A DNA stretch of 64,000 nucleotides, taken from positions 682,001 to 746,000 of the forward strand of contig NZ_JAASAG010000002.1 in NCBI RefSeq assembly GCF_012726265.1, in the 5' to 3' direction. The notes beneath the pieces are model-generated. The model saw only the letters and a program-made list of their open reading frames with translations. It had not been told where the DNA came from and did no database searches. The position numbers and the translations under genes were made by a program. This stretch comes from Streptomyces sp. HNM0575 (GTDB lineage: Bacteria > Actinomycetota > Actinomycetes > Streptomycetales > Streptomycetaceae). Every line of letters starts with the position of its first letter. Position 1 is the stretch's first letter. Shown here piece by piece: positions 17,313 through 26,125 of this stretch.

Positions 17313-18067
17313 CTGGGTCCCCCGACGGTCTCGCCCTCGCCCCGCCCCACCTCGTACGTACGCGGATCCACCGGCACCCCCTCCAGGTCCGTGACCCATG
17401 CACCGTCGGGGCGCACCGTGACCACCCGCCCCTCCGCGCCGACGTCGGCCACCTCACGCGTGTACGGCGCGAACGCCGCGGCATCGGATCCCAGGAAGGT
17501 CTCTCCGTCGCCGATCCCCACCGTCAGCGGCAGACCACGGCAGCCGCCCACGATCACGTCCGGTTCGTCGGCGTGCACCGCGACGAACGAGAACCTGCCT
17601 GCGAGCCCCCTGCACAGCTGCCGCATGGCCTCTGCCGGATCGCCGCACGCGGAGAAGTGCTCGGCGAGCAGATGGGCCGCGGCCTCGGTGTCGGTGTCCG
17701 AGGTCAACTCGTGGCCACGGGCTGCGAGTTCGTCCCGCAGCCGGGTGTGGTCGGCGATGTCGCCGTTCTGTACGACCGCGACGCGTCCCGAGTCGTCCAG
17801 GTGCGGGTGCGCGTTGACGTCCGCGGGCGGGCCGTGCGTGGCGCGGCGGACGTGCCCGATGCCGGTCGTCCCGGCGGGCAGCGGACGTGCCTTCAGCTCC
17901 TGCCGTACGTCGTCGAGGCTCCCCGTCTTCTTCGCCGCCGCCAGCCCGCCGTCCACGAGCAGGGCGACCCCGGCGGAGTCGTGGTCCGGGCGCTCCAGAC
18001 GGCTCAGCCCGTCGAGGAGGACTCCGAGGGCCGACCGCCCTCCCGCGTACGCAACGATTCCGCCCAT
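17309..18067 (-). CDS. Truncated GlmS-like class II glutamine amidotransferase domain, nucleophile missing
   Basis: A 252-residue protein homologous only to the N-terminal glutaminase half of glucosamine-6-phosphate synthase (family usually ~610 residues). Conserved landmarks are [53 protein letters not shown] and [14 protein letters not shown]. The essential N-terminal Cys (MCGIVG) is Gly here ([10 protein letters not shown]). The conserved RWATHG Trp is Arg and the HNG His is Gln. The two SIS sugar-isomerase domains are absent; the frame stops 20 residues beyond the glutaminase domain and overlaps acpS by 4 nt. It cannot be a functional GlmS. A regulatory role or decay are the alternatives. 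Confidence 0.85.
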   Translation of the reverse strand: MGGIVAYAGGRSALGVLLDGLSRLERPDHDSAGVALLVDGGLAAAKKTGSLDDVRQELKARPLPAGTTGIGHVRRATHGPPADVNAHPHLDDSGRVAVVQNGDIADHTRLRDELAARGHELTSDTDTEAAAHLLAEHFSACGDPAEAMRQLCRGLAGRFSFVAVHADEPDVIVGGCRGLPLTVGIGDGETFLGSDAAAFAPYTREVADVGAEGRVVTVRPDGAWVTDLEGVPVDPRTYEVGRGEGETVGGPR

Positions 18068-18247
18068 GCGAGCACCCTAGAACGTGTTCGCGGAGCAGGG
18101 CGCCGCCAGGGACCGCCCCCACGGCAGGGGCGATGGGCGTCCACGGGCACCGGCGGCCCCGCCTCGTACGGACTGCACGCTGCAATCGGAGCCGCCCGGA
18201 ACAAGCGACTGCACGCTCGTTCACAGAACCGGCGGACGCCCTGCCTT

Positions 18248-18303
18248 GCTCAACGCCTTGTTCAGCGCCTTGCTCAGCGCCTTGTTCAAGGCCTTGTTCA
18301 GCG
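18248..18303. repeat. 12-bp tandem repeat, about five copies
   Basis: Imperfect repetition of GCCTTGTTCAGC (variants GCCTTGCTCAGC, GCCTTGTTCAAG) directly behind, and overlapping, the stop codon of the 87-aa gene (stop at 18298-18300). Two units form an AAGGCCTT-centred palindrome. Same pattern of expansion at a 3' gene end as at 4006 and 7014. Confidence 0.85.
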
Positions 18304-18561
18304 GCCCCGGGCTATGCGCTCTATGGCGTCCTCCATCAGCTCCAGGTACTCCGCTTCCTCACAGCGCGGCTTGCTGCCCAGCACGTACATGTCGAGGCTC
18401 TCGGAGAGGTCTTCCGCCAGGTCCTCGTCGGGCAGGTCGTCGAGCGCGAGATCGCTCTGTATGCGGGCGGCCGCGAAGTCGCCGACCGGGGCCGCCGGGG
18501 GACGGGCGGGTCGTCTTCGTATGGGGTACTTGAGGGTCAACCGGCTGATGCTGAGGGACAT
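18298..18561 (-). CDS. Conserved hypothetical protein (87 aa)
   Basis: Starts [20 protein letters not shown]. After a basic/Pro segment, the C-terminal half is acidic and helical ([41 protein letters not shown]). No signal peptide or membrane segment. In-frame upstream codons (AAA ATA GGA TGT) are unlike local coding usage, so the internal ATG is preferred, although no ribosome site is visible and the message might be leaderless. Located between coaA (divergent) and the GlmS-like gene. Function unknown. Confidence 0.65.
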   Translation of the reverse strand: MSLSISRLTLKYPIRRRPARPPAAPVGDFAAARIQSDLALDDLPDEDLAEDLSESLDMYVLGSKPRCEEAEYLELMEDAIERIARGR

Positions 18562-18708
18562 GACGCGAAACGTAGCGGCAAAGCCCACCGGTCGTACACC
18601 GTCCGCACATCCTATTTTCACCGAGGGTTCGTACGGGCTCCTCGGCCTCCCCCGAAGCCGGGCGGGAACCGGACGGAAGTGGGACGGTACGCGGCGGAGA
18701 ATGGTCCC

Positions 18709-19659
18709 GTGGCAACGCCGTACACAGACCTCTCACGCACCGAATGGAGCGCGCTCCGCGAGCGCACTCCCCTCCCCCTGACCGCCGCCGAGGTCGAGGA
18801 ACTGCGCGGCCTCGGCGACGTGGTCGACCTCGACGAGGTCCGCGAGGTCTACCTCCCGCTCTCCCGGCTGCTCAACCTCTACGTGGCGGCCACAAACGGC
18901 CTGCGCACCGCCGTCCACACCTTCCTGGGCGACGCGGGCGACAGGAGCAGAACGCCCGGCGGCACCCCCTTCGTGATCGGTGTCGCGGGCAGCGTCGCCG
19001 TCGGCAAGTCCACGGTCTCCCGGCTGCTGCGCGCACTGCTCGCCCGCTGGCCCGAGCACCCGCGGGTCGAACTCGTCACCACCGACGGCTTCCTGCTGCC
19101 CACGGCGGAACTCGAGGAGCGCGGCCTGATGTCGCGCAAGGGCTTCCCCGAGTCGTACGACCGCAGGGCGCTCGTCAGGTTCGTCGCCGACGTCAAAGCC
19201 GGCGAGCCGGAGGTGACCGCCCCCGTCTACTCCCACCTCCGCTACGACCGGATCCCCGGAGAGCGGCTGACCGTCCGGCGCCCGGACATTCTGATCGTCG
19301 AGGGCCTCAACGTGCTCCAGCCCGCGCAGCCCGGCAGCGACGGCCGCACGCGGCTCGCCCTCGCCGACTACTTCGACTTCTCCGTCTACGTGGACGCCCG
19401 CACGAGCGACATCGAGGCCTGGTACCTGGCCCGCTTCCGCGCACTGCGCGAGACCGCGTTCCAGGACCCGCGCTCGTACTTCCACCGGTACACGCGGGTG
19501 CCGGAGGAGGAGGCGCTGGAGTACGCCCGCCGCACCTGGCACACGGTCAACGAACCCAATCTGCGGCAGAACATCGCGCCCACGCGCGGGCGCGCGACGC
19601 TTCAGCTGCACAAGGGCGCGGACCACAAGGTCCGCCGGCTGTCGCTGCGGAAACTCTGA
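18709..19659 (+). CDS. coaA: Pantothenate kinase (type I, CoaA)
   Basis: A 316-residue P-loop kinase catalysing the first step of CoA synthesis. Walker [18 protein letters not shown], then [52 protein letters not shown] and [11 protein letters not shown]. The GTG start at 18709 ([16 protein letters not shown]) has GGCGGAGA 8-9 nt upstream. Near the C-terminus [21 protein letters not shown] sequence (here QNIAPTRG) is normal. Monocistronic; converges on glmM. Confidence 0.96.
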   Translation: MATPYTDLSRTEWSALRERTPLPLTAAEVEELRGLGDVVDLDEVREVYLPLSRLLNLYVAATNGLRTAVHTFLGDAGDRSRTPGGTPFVIGVAGSVAVGKSTVSRLLRALLARWPEHPRVELVTTDGFLLPTAELEERGLMSRKGFPESYDRRALVRFVADVKAGEPEVTAPVYSHLRYDRIPGERLTVRRPDILIVEGLNVLQPAQPGSDGRTRLALADYFDFSVYVDARTSDIEAWYLARFRALRETAFQDPRSYFHRYTRVPEEEALEYARRTWHTVNEPNLRQNIAPTRGRATLQLHKGADHKVRRLSLRKL

Positions 19660-19756
19660 CCGTACGGGCCGGCGACTCCGCGTGCGGGCTGCACCGGTCG
19701 TGGGGCGGCCCGGTGGGCGCCGGTCGTTGTATACAGCTGGTACGCGAGCGGTGTGG

Positions 19757-19783
19757 GGGCTGTACATCGGCTGTGTACAGCCC
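19757..19783. terminator. Hairpin terminator between convergent coaA and glmM
   Basis: A 10-bp perfect stem (19757-19766 with 19774-19783, loop TCGGCTG) ends 8 nt before the glmM stop codon and lies about 100 nt after the coaA stop codon. The stem includes TGTACA and belongs to a GTAT/GTAC-rich stretch (19727-19783) reminiscent of the repeat family at 16371. Confidence 0.6.
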
Positions 19784-19791
19784 GTCGACGG

Positions 19792-21150
19792 TCAGCCGAG
19801 GGAGCTCTTCACCACGTCGGCCAGCCGGCCCGCCACCGATTCCGCCTGCTCGCTGTCGGCGGCCTCCACCATCACCCGCACCAGCGGCTCGGTGCCGGAG
19901 GAGCGCAGCAGGACCCGGCCCGTGGCACCGAGTTCGCGTTCCGCGTCGGTGACCGCGGCGGCCAGCTCACCGGAGGTGTCCACCCGGCTCCTGTCCACGT
20001 CCCGCACGTTGATCAGCACCTGCGGCAGCCGTTCCATTACGCTCGCCAGTTCCGCGAGCGGCTTGCCCGTGGCGGCGACGCGTGCTGCGAGCATCAGGCC
20101 CGTCAGCGTGCCGTCCCCGGTGGTGGCGTGGTCGAGCGCGATCACGTGCCCGGACTGCTCGCCGCCCAGCGCGTATCCGCCGCGCTTCATCTCCTCCAGT
20201 ACGTAGCGGTCGCCGACCGCCGTCTGGAGCACCTCGATGCCCTCGCGGCCCATCGCCAGCCGGAAACCCAGGTTGGACATGACCGTGGCGACCACGGTGT
20301 CCTTGCGCAGCCGGCCGGCGTCCCGCAGGGCCACCGCCAGCACCGCGAGGATCTGGTCGCCGTCGACCGTCTCGCCGCGCGCGTCGACGGCAAGGCAGCG
20401 GTCGGCGTCGCCGTCGTGCGCGACGCCGAGGTCCGCGCCGTGCTCCACGACGGCCGCGCGCAGCCCTTCCAGGTGGGTCGAACCGCAGCCGTCGTTGATG
20501 TTGAGGCCGTCGGGGTCGGCGCCGATGGTGAAGACCTCGGCGCCCGCGCGCGCGAAGGCCTCGGGCGAGACGCGGGAGGCGGCGCCGTGCGCGCCGTCGA
20601 TGACGATCTTCAGCCCGTCGAGACGGTTCGGAAGCACGCCCACGAGATGGGCCACGTAGTTGTCGAAGCCCTCGTCGTACTCACGGATCCGGCCGACCGC
20701 GGCGCCCGTGGGACGCGCCCACGGCTGGCCCGTGCCGTGCTCGTGGTAGAGCGCCTCGATCCGGTCCTCCAGCTCGTCGGCGAGCTTGTGACCGCCCTGC
20801 GCGAAGAACTTGATGCCGTTGTCGGGCATGGGGTTGTGACTGGCCGAGAGCATCACGCCCAGGTCGGCTCCGAGCGAGCCGGTCAGGTACGCGACGGCGG
20901 GTGTCGGCAGCACTCCCACGCGCAGCACGTCGACTCCGGCGCTGGCAAGGCCCGCGACGACGGCCGCCTCCAGGAACTCCCCGGACGCTCGCGGATCCCG
21001 TCCGACCACGGCCACCGGCCGGTGCCCCTCGAACGAGCCCACTTCAGCGAGCACATGCGCCGCCGAGACCGACAGCCCGAGCGCCAGCTCGGCGGTCAGG
21101 CCTTCGTTGGCGACACCGCGCACACCGTCCGTTCCGAAGAGTCGTGCCAC
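19792..21150 (-). CDS. glmM: Phosphoglucosamine mutase GlmM
   Basis: A 452-residue alpha-D-phosphohexomutase converting GlcN-6-P to GlcN-1-P for UDP-GlcNAc. GTG start ([17 protein letters not shown]) with GGAGGA 7 nt upstream. The phosphoserine loop is [19 protein letters not shown], the metal loop is [12 protein letters not shown], the sugar loop is GGEQSGHVI, and the C-terminal phosphate loop is [16 protein letters not shown]. All four domains are complete. It follows the rpsI terminator and a 493-nt region containing GTATAC repeats. Confidence 0.97.
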   Translation of the reverse strand: MARLFGTDGVRGVANEGLTAELALGLSVSAAHVLAEVGSFEGHRPVAVVGRDPRASGEFLEAAVVAGLASAGVDVLRVGVLPTPAVAYLTGSLGADLGVMLSASHNPMPDNGIKFFAQGGHKLADELEDRIEALYHEHGTGQPWARPTGAAVGRIREYDEGFDNYVAHLVGVLPNRLDGLKIVIDGAHGAASRVSPEAFARAGAEVFTIGADPDGLNINDGCGSTHLEGLRAAVVEHGADLGVAHDGDADRCLAVDARGETVDGDQILAVLAVALRDAGRLRKDTVVATVMSNLGFRLAMGREGIEVLQTAVGDRYVLEEMKRGGYALGGEQSGHVIALDHATTGDGTLTGLMLAARVAATGKPLAELASVMERLPQVLINVRDVDRSRVDTSGELAAAVTDAERELGATGRVLLRSSGTEPLVRVMVEAADSEQAESVAGRLADVVKSSLG

Positions 21151-21415
21151 TTGTGGTTCCTCCGAGTCCGAGTCGAATCCGAGTACCGGGCCGAGGGCGG
21201 ATTCCGTTCCCGGCCGGATACGAGCTGTATACGAACCGCATATGAGACGCATACGCGGCGAGTACGGACCGCACACCACACGGTCCGCAAGCGGAGGCCG
21301 GAGCCCGGCCCCGTCCGAGCAAGGTATCCGCCGCGTCCCCGTCTTCCGCGCTCCCCCGTGTCCGGCACGCTCACGCGCCGCCCGCACTCACCAAAGGTGC
21401 CCGGCGCGACGCGTT

Positions 21416-21510
21416 GTATACCGAGTGCGCCGCGTACACGAGCGGTATACCGAGTGCACACGCCGCTCCAGCATTGCTGTATACCGAGCGCACGCAAGCG
21501 GCATACGGCG
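21416..21510 (-). repeat. Inverted copies of the CTCGGTATAC repeat family
   Basis: GTATACCGAG (reverse complement of CTCGGTATAC) starts at 21416, 21445 and 21479, each followed by TGC or CGC. A decayed unit (GCATACGGCG) follows at about 21500. Intervals are 29 and 34 bp. These are the same repeats as at 16371-16881 but in opposite orientation, here between the rpsI terminator and glmM. Confidence 0.8.
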
Positions 21511-21643
21511 AGCGGCATGCGAGCCGCCCCATCCGCACAGTCCGTCCATGTTTCTCAGGCTGCCCGCCTGCCTCCGCCGCACAGGCCGGAACCGGTTCCG
21601 CCGACCCGCGCCCGCCACCGCTCGCGCGCCGTCTCCCTCATAG

Positions 21644-21687
21644 ACGAAAGCCCCGGGGGCACGGTTTCGTACCCCCGGGGCTTTCGT
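21644..21687 (-). terminator. Terminator of the rplM-rpsI operon
   Basis: A 16-bp perfect stem (21644-21659 with 21672-21687) with a 12-nt loop, 36 nt downstream of the rpsI stop codon. The outer part is A/T-containing (ACGAAAG/CTTTCGT) and the core is GC-rich. Confidence 0.88.
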
Positions 21688-21722
21688 ACAGCTGCTGCGA
21701 GCAGTGCAGCCGGCCGGGCGCG

Positions 21723-22226
21723 TCAGCGCTTGCTGTACTGCGTGCCCTTACGGGCCTTCTTCAGACCGGCCTTCTTCCGCTCGACCGCGCGAGCGTCGCG
21801 CGTGAGGAAGCCGGCCTTCTTCAGCGGGCCACGGTTGTTGTCCGTGTCCGCCTCGTTGAGCGCACGGGCCACGCCCAGGCGCAGCGCGCCGGCCTGTCCC
21901 GAGATGCCGCCGCCGCTGATCCGGGCGACGATGTCGTAGCGCTCGTCCAGCTCGAGCACCTTGAAGGGCTCGTTGACTTCCTGCTGGTGCACCTTGTTCG
22001 GGAAGTAGCCCTCAAGGGTGCGACCGTTGATCTTCCACTTGCCGCTGCCCGGGACGATGCGGACGCGGGCGACGGCGTTCTTGCGGCGCCCGGTGCCGGC
22101 GGCCGGCTGCGGGTCGCCGAATCGGGACGCGAGCGACTCGGAGGTGAACTCCTCCGGCGCCTCGGGGGTCTCGGTCGTGTACTCCTCGACGCCCTCTACG
22201 GGGGTCTCAGCAGTGGTCTCGGCCAC
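21723..22226 (-). CDS. rpsI: 30S ribosomal protein S9
   Basis: A 167-residue S9 with an acidic N-terminal extension ([20 protein letters not shown]) typical of actinobacteria. The conserved core is [17 protein letters not shown], with the tail [14 protein letters not shown] that reaches the P-site tRNA. GTG start with GAGGAG 5 nt upstream. Second gene of rplM-rpsI (43-nt gap). Confidence 0.97.
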   Translation of the reverse strand: MAETTAETPVEGVEEYTTETPEAPEEFTSESLASRFGDPQPAAGTGRRKNAVARVRIVPGSGKWKINGRTLEGYFPNKVHQQEVNEPFKVLELDERYDIVARISGGGISGQAGALRLGVARALNEADTDNNRGPLKKAGFLTRDARAVERKKAGLKKARKGTQYSKR

Positions 22227-22269
22227 GGTTCTCCTCAACTTCTCTCTGTATCGGCGGGGGTGGCCGGAC

Positions 22270-22713
22270 TTACTGCGCGACCTGGCTGATCTCGAACGGC
22301 ACGGGCTGCTGGGCGCCGTGCGGGTGCTGGTCACCCGCGTAGACCTTCAGCTTCGAGAGCATCTGACGGCCCAGCGTGTTCTTCGGGAGCATGCCCTTGA
22401 CGGCCTTCTCGACGGCCTTCGCGGGGTTCTTCTCCAGCAGCTCGTCATAGCGGACGGACCGCAGACCACCCGGGTATCCGGAGTGGCGGTAGGCCATCTT
22501 CTGAGTCCGCTTGTTGCCGGACAGGTGCACCTTGTCGGCGTTGACGATGATGACGAAGTCACCGGTGTCGACGTGAGGCGCGTACACCGGCTTGTGCTTG
22601 CCCCGGAGAAGGGTGGCGGCCTGGGTGGCCAGACGGCCCAGGACAACGTCCTGCGCGTCGATGACGTGCCACTGGCGCTGAATATCGCCGGGCTTGGGGC
22701 TGTACGTACGCAC
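22270..22713 (-). CDS. rplM: 50S ribosomal protein L13
   Basis: A 147-residue L13 starting [20 protein letters not shown]. It contains [19 protein letters not shown] and [20 protein letters not shown]. An early 23S-binding assembly protein. First gene of the rplM-rpsI operon; its promoter must lie in the 656-nt region to the right. Confidence 0.97.
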   Translation of the reverse strand: MRTYSPKPGDIQRQWHVIDAQDVVLGRLATQAATLLRGKHKPVYAPHVDTGDFVIIVNADKVHLSGNKRTQKMAYRHSGYPGGLRSVRYDELLEKNPAKAVEKAVKGMLPKNTLGRQMLSKLKVYAGDQHPHGAQQPVPFEISQVAQ

Positions 22714-23369
22714 GGTCGTAGCCTTCGCTTCTGTGAGTGGGTCACCCTGGGCTAGAAGCTCAGGGGAAAGGTCCTGACAAGGCCACCTGGCAGATCACGA
22801 CAGCCTTGACCGCACAGCGGTGACGCGAGCCGCCTGTGCTGATCGCTGGTCATCGGCCGGTGGGCCGGGTGTAAGGCCCTCCCACGTGAGAATGAGCAAG
22901 CCAATACACACAACGAACCGGCAGCTTACCGGGGCGCACCCGTACGGGTCAAAGCGGGCCCGACCCGGCGGGCGACCGGCGAACGGCCCTTCCTGCGGGC
23001 CTCGGCGTCCCGGCCCCATGGTCCAGCTCACGCCGGTGAGTTGCGGCATCACGACCCGCCCCGAGACGGCCCCAACGGGCCGCCGTCCAGAGGCGGTTCA
23101 TCCGAGGTGAGCCCCGACAGCGGCCGTTCCCCGGCCCGTTCGGACCCTTGATGCGCAACTGACCACCCCGACCGAGCACCCCCACCCGGACCCAAACGGA
23201 CCCAAGCAGAACGACCCGTCCGACGGCGGGCCCCACAACTCACAGGCGGAAGCGCCGAGTTGAACGGTTTCGCGGTGTCCCTCCCGCCCGGAGCACACCG
23301 ACCGTGCCGGGCTTCCCGGGCGTCTCTCGCAGTGGCGTACACGCTCAACCGACCGAATATGATGCGCCC
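22714..23369. other. 656-nt divergent intergenic region upstream of rplM
   Basis: Holds the rplM leader (next to 22714) and the upstream region of the divergent membrane protein gene at 23370. No open frame here has a ribosome site or convincing codon use. Part of the minus strand near 22900 is comparatively AT-rich (GTGTGTATTGGCTTGCTCAT) and is the likeliest promoter area for rplM. I could not find a clear -35/-10 pair. Confidence 0.5.
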
Positions 23370-24218
23370 ATGAGCTTTGGGCAGGATGGACCGGATCAGG
23401 GTCCAGGCGGTTCTTCCACCCCCGACTGGGCGGCGCTCGCCGACGAGACGGAGCAGGAGCGCCACCGGCGGCGCCGCTGGATGATCGCCGGTGCCGGCGC
23501 GCTCGCGACGGTCGTCGTGGCCGGGATAGTCGCGGTCGCCGTGATCAATGAGGGCGGCGGCAGCGGCCGTGCCTCCGACAAGCCCTCGGAGACCCTCCCG
23601 ACCCCTGAAGACCTGCCGTCCGGCTCCGGCGGCGACCCGACGTTCAAGGACGAGCCGCCGCCTCCGCCGCCGCCCCGCGACTTCATCTCGGACCCTCGCC
23701 GCGACAAGGCTCCGCTCAACGTGGGCACGCTCTACCCGTCCAAGAGCGTCAGCATCAACGGCCGTCCGTACGAGCGTGCTTCGACGGACACGAGCAAGGG
23801 CTGCACGGACGCCGCGCACGCCGGCCTCGGCCCGCTGCTCAGCAAGAACGACTGCAAGAGTCTCTTCCGCGCCACGTACACGCACTCAGGGCTCGCCGTC
23901 ACGGTGGGCATCGCGGTCTTCGACGAAGCCGGAACGGCGGCGAAGGTGAAGAGCAAGTACGAACCGAACCTCGTCGCGCTCAAGGGCGGCGGAGTCCCCG
24001 ACTTCTGCCGCACCGTCACCTGCCGTACGACCGCCAACTCCTTCGGTCGCTACGCCTACTTCACCATCGCGGGGCGCACGAACGGCAAGCCGTCCACCGC
24101 CGCGGACAAGAAGGCGGAGCAGGCGGCCCGCGACGGTTCGACGTACGCCTACGCCCGCATCCTCAAGCGCGGCAAGGACCAGGCGGCGGCAGCCGTCGGC
24201 GCCTCACCCGAGGAGTAA
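23370..24218 (+). CDS. Single-pass membrane protein with Cys-containing extracytoplasmic domain
   Basis: A 282-residue protein starting MSFGQDGPDQGPGG. A short cytoplasmic segment ends in RHRRRR, then comes one membrane span (about 38-59), a Pro/Gly/Ser linker with DEPPPPPPPRDF, and an external domain from about 115. That domain has four cysteines (GCTDAAH, NDCKS, FCRTVTC), which probably form disulfides. The segment TYTHSGLAVTVGIAVFDEAG is strand-rich. Common in this genus beside truA/rplM, but I know no function. The ribosome site before the ATG is weak. Confidence 0.78.
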   Translation: MSFGQDGPDQGPGGSSTPDWAALADETEQERHRRRRWMIAGAGALATVVVAGIVAVAVINEGGGSGRASDKPSETLPTPEDLPSGSGGDPTFKDEPPPPPPPRDFISDPRRDKAPLNVGTLYPSKSVSINGRPYERASTDTSKGCTDAAHAGLGPLLSKNDCKSLFRATYTHSGLAVTVGIAVFDEAGTAAKVKSKYEPNLVALKGGGVPDFCRTVTCRTTANSFGRYAYFTIAGRTNGKPSTAADKKAEQAARDGSTYAYARILKRGKDQAAAAVGASPEE

Positions 24219-24258
24219 CGGACGTACGGCCGCGGGCAGTTCAGCCGCCGCAGGTCGT

Positions 24259-25266
24259 TCAGCAGCACCCCGCGGACGCCGCAGCGGACGCCGGTGCACT
24301 CTCCGACGGCAGTGAACGCCGGTTGCGGGCGGCCGAGTTGCGCGCCTCCAGCTCCTCGTCCGGCGGATAGCCGACCTCCTCCAGCGTCAGCCCGTGCGGC
24401 CGTACGACATGTACCGCCGAGTCCCGCACCCGCCCCGCCAGCACCTCCCCCGGCCACTCGGGGGGCCGGTGCCCGTCGCCGACGAAGAGCATCGCCCCCA
24501 CCAGTGCGCGCACCATGTTGTGGCAGAAGGCGTCCGCCCGCACCGTCGCCTCCAGCACCCCGTCCGCGCGGCGCTCCCAGCGCAGGCCCTGCAAGGTGCG
24601 GACGGTCGTCGCGCCCTCCCGCTTCTTGCAGTACGCGGCGAAGTCGTGCTCGCCCAGCAGAAGACCGGCCGCGGCGTTCATGGCGTCCGCGTCCAACGGC
24701 CGGTTGTGCCACAGCACATGGGAACGCAGCAGCGGATCGACGCCGCCGGGATGGTCGCTCACGCGGTACGAGTAGCGGCGCCAGATAGCCGAGAAGCGGG
24801 CGTTGAAGTGCTCGGGGGCCGCGGCCACCCGCCACACGCGTACGTCCATGGGCAGCCGTCCCGCGAGGCGCCGCAGCAGCTGACCGCCGTGTTCGGCCCA
24901 GACGTCCTCGGGCAGGTCGACGTGGGCGACCTGGCCGCGCGCATGCACGCCGGCATCCGTACGTCCGGCGACGGTCAGGTCGACCGGCACGCCCCCGTCT
25001 CCGTTCCGGCCTTCGCCGTCCGCCTCCCCGTCCCCGTTCTTCCCGCCGTCCCCGTCGCCGTCGCCGTATCCGTTCCGGCCGTCGCCGTCTGAGCCGCGCG
25101 GCCCGGGCCCGAGGCGCAGCACCACGCGGATCGCGTCCTCCAGCTCCTGCTGCACCGTCCGCCGCCCCCGCTGCCGGGCCCAGCCGGAGAAGTCCTTGCC
25201 GTCATAGCTCAGGTCGAGCCGCACCCGTACCCTGCCGGGCTTCACCGCGTCGGTCACGTCCGTCAC
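24259..25266 (-). CDS. truA: tRNA pseudouridine(38-40) synthase TruA with acidic Gly-rich insertion
   Basis: A 335-residue enzyme isomerising U38-40 of the anticodon arm. Start GTG 25266 ([20 protein letters not shown]) with AGAGGA upstream; a second GTG lies three codons on. Conserved [17 protein letters not shown], catalytic Asp104 in [31 protein letters not shown] and [11 protein letters not shown]. Residues ~56-93 are an Asp/Gly/Asn-rich insertion ([18 protein letters not shown]) between the first helix and the catalytic strand. Last gene of the rpsM-to-rplQ group, 79 nt after rplQ, with a weak hairpin between. Confidence 0.94.
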   Translation of the reverse strand: MTDVTDAVKPGRVRVRLDLSYDGKDFSGWARQRGRRTVQQELEDAIRVVLRLGPGPRGSDGDGRNGYGDGDGDGGKNGDGEADGEGRNGDGGVPVDLTVAGRTDAGVHARGQVAHVDLPEDVWAEHGGQLLRRLAGRLPMDVRVWRVAAAPEHFNARFSAIWRRYSYRVSDHPGGVDPLLRSHVLWHNRPLDADAMNAAAGLLLGEHDFAAYCKKREGATTVRTLQGLRWERRADGVLEATVRADAFCHNMVRALVGAMLFVGDGHRPPEWPGEVLAGRVRDSAVHVVRPHGLTLEEVGYPPDEELEARNSAARNRRSLPSESAPASAAASAGCC

Positions 25267-25298
25267 CGCAGCCGTTCCTCTCCGTACGAGAACGAACA

Positions 25299-25324
25299 GG
25301 CCCGCCCCCCGAAGGGAACGGGCC
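25299..25324 (-). terminator. Weak hairpin between rplQ and truA
   Basis: GGCCCG/CGGGCC 6-bp arms (25299-25304, 25319-25324) plus an inner CCC/GGG pairing, separated by a small internal loop. Located 22 nt after the rplQ stop codon. May attenuate read-through into truA. Confidence 0.4.
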
Positions 25325-25345
25325 CGCTCACGAGCTTTACGAGCG

Positions 25346-25936
25346 TCAGGCGTCCTTGGACCCGGACTCCTCGGCCTCGGCGTTCTCCGCCTTGGCGTCG
25401 GTCTCCTCGGCCTCGGCCTCGGTCTCCTCAGCCTGGGCCTCGTCGGCCTTGGCTTCCTCGGCCTTGGCCTTGCTCTTGGCGCTCTTCTTCGCACCGCCCG
25501 CGGCCTTACCGCTCTCGGCATCCTTGGCCGTCCGCTTCGTGGCGGCCTCGGCCTCGCCGACAGCCTGCTGCTGCACGGTCAGGGCCTCCACCAGCTCGAT
25601 AACGGCCATGGGCGCGTTGTCGCCACGGCGGTTGCCGATCTTGGTGATGCGGGTGTAGCCACCCGGCCGGTTCTCGTAGCGGGGGCCGATCTCGGTGAAG
25701 AGGGTGTGGACCACGCTCTTGTCCGTGACCGTGCGCATGACCTGGCGGCGGTTGTGAAGGTCGCCCTTCTTCGCCTTGGTGATCAGACGCTCCGCGACGG
25801 GACGCAGACGGCGCGCCCTGGCCTCGGTGGTGGTGATGCGCCCGTACTCGAAGAGATCCGTGGCGAGGTTCCCCAGCATCGCCTTCTGGTGCGAGGCGCT
25901 GCCGCCCATACGGGCGCCCTTGGTGGGCTTCGGCAT
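25346..25936 (-). CDS. rplQ: 50S ribosomal protein L17 (C-terminally extended)
   Basis: A 196-residue L17: core [20 protein letters not shown] through [20 protein letters not shown] (about 118 residues). It is followed by a ~75-residue Lys/Glu/Ala-rich tail ([20 protein letters not shown]), common in Streptomyces L17. ATG with AAGGAG 7 nt upstream. It lies downstream of rpoA across 189 nt containing a 20-bp direct repeat and a hairpin. Confidence 0.97.
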   Translation of the reverse strand: MPKPTKGARMGGSASHQKAMLGNLATDLFEYGRITTTEARARRLRPVAERLITKAKKGDLHNRRQVMRTVTDKSVVHTLFTEIGPRYENRPGGYTRITKIGNRRGDNAPMAVIELVEALTVQQQAVGEAEAATKRTAKDAESGKAAGGAKKSAKSKAKAEEAKADEAQAEETEAEAEETDAKAENAEAEESGSKDA

Positions 25937-25962
25937 CGTGCTTCTCCTTCTGTGTGCCTGCA

Positions 25963-26010
25963 CCGGCCGTATCAGGTACCGGTGGCAGTTCCGGCCGTAT
26001 CAGGTACCGG
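25963..26010. repeat. 20-bp direct repeat upstream of rplQ
   Basis: CCGGCCGTATCAGGTACCGG occurs exactly twice, at 25963-25982 and 25991-26010 (28-bp period), in the rpoA-rplQ gap just upstream of the rplQ ribosome site. Possibly a local duplication or a double protein/RNA-binding site. Confidence 0.9.
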
Positions 26011-26047
26011 AGGGTGGATCCCCAGGCCCGCCGGGGCCGAGGGGAAG

Positions 26048-26073
26048 CCCGGCCGGGCGGATTCCCGGCCGGG
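26048..26073 (-). other. GC hairpin between rpoA and rplQ
   Basis: The self-complementary CCCGGCCGGG occurs at 26048-26057 and 26064-26073 with CGGATT between, giving a possible 10-bp stem. It lies 52 nt past the rpoA stop codon. Could be a processing or partial termination site; inference only. Confidence 0.4.
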
Positions 26074-26125
26074 GCGACGGAGGGGCCGCATGACCGCCCC
26101 GTGGATCAGATCCGCAGGACGCGGA

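Larger units (their letters stand above)
21151..21722. other. Intergenic region glmM-rpsI: GTATAC repeats and rpsI terminator
   Basis: 572 nt without a credible gene. 21190-21260 carries degenerate GTATAC/GCATAC-rich sequence. 21416-21510 carries inverted copies of the repeat family, and 21644-21687 is a hairpin terminator. The glmM ribosome site (GGAGGA) lies at the left edge. No promoter for glmM can be called with confidence. Confidence 0.7.

Noticed and set aside
22881..22940. rplM promoter in the AT-richer stretch
   Set aside because: No -35/-10 pair with acceptable spacing could be found; only mentioned as a likely area.
25012..25125. Frameshift or assembly error in truA
   Set aside because: The low-complexity insert keeps frame and both flanks match TruA in the same frame.
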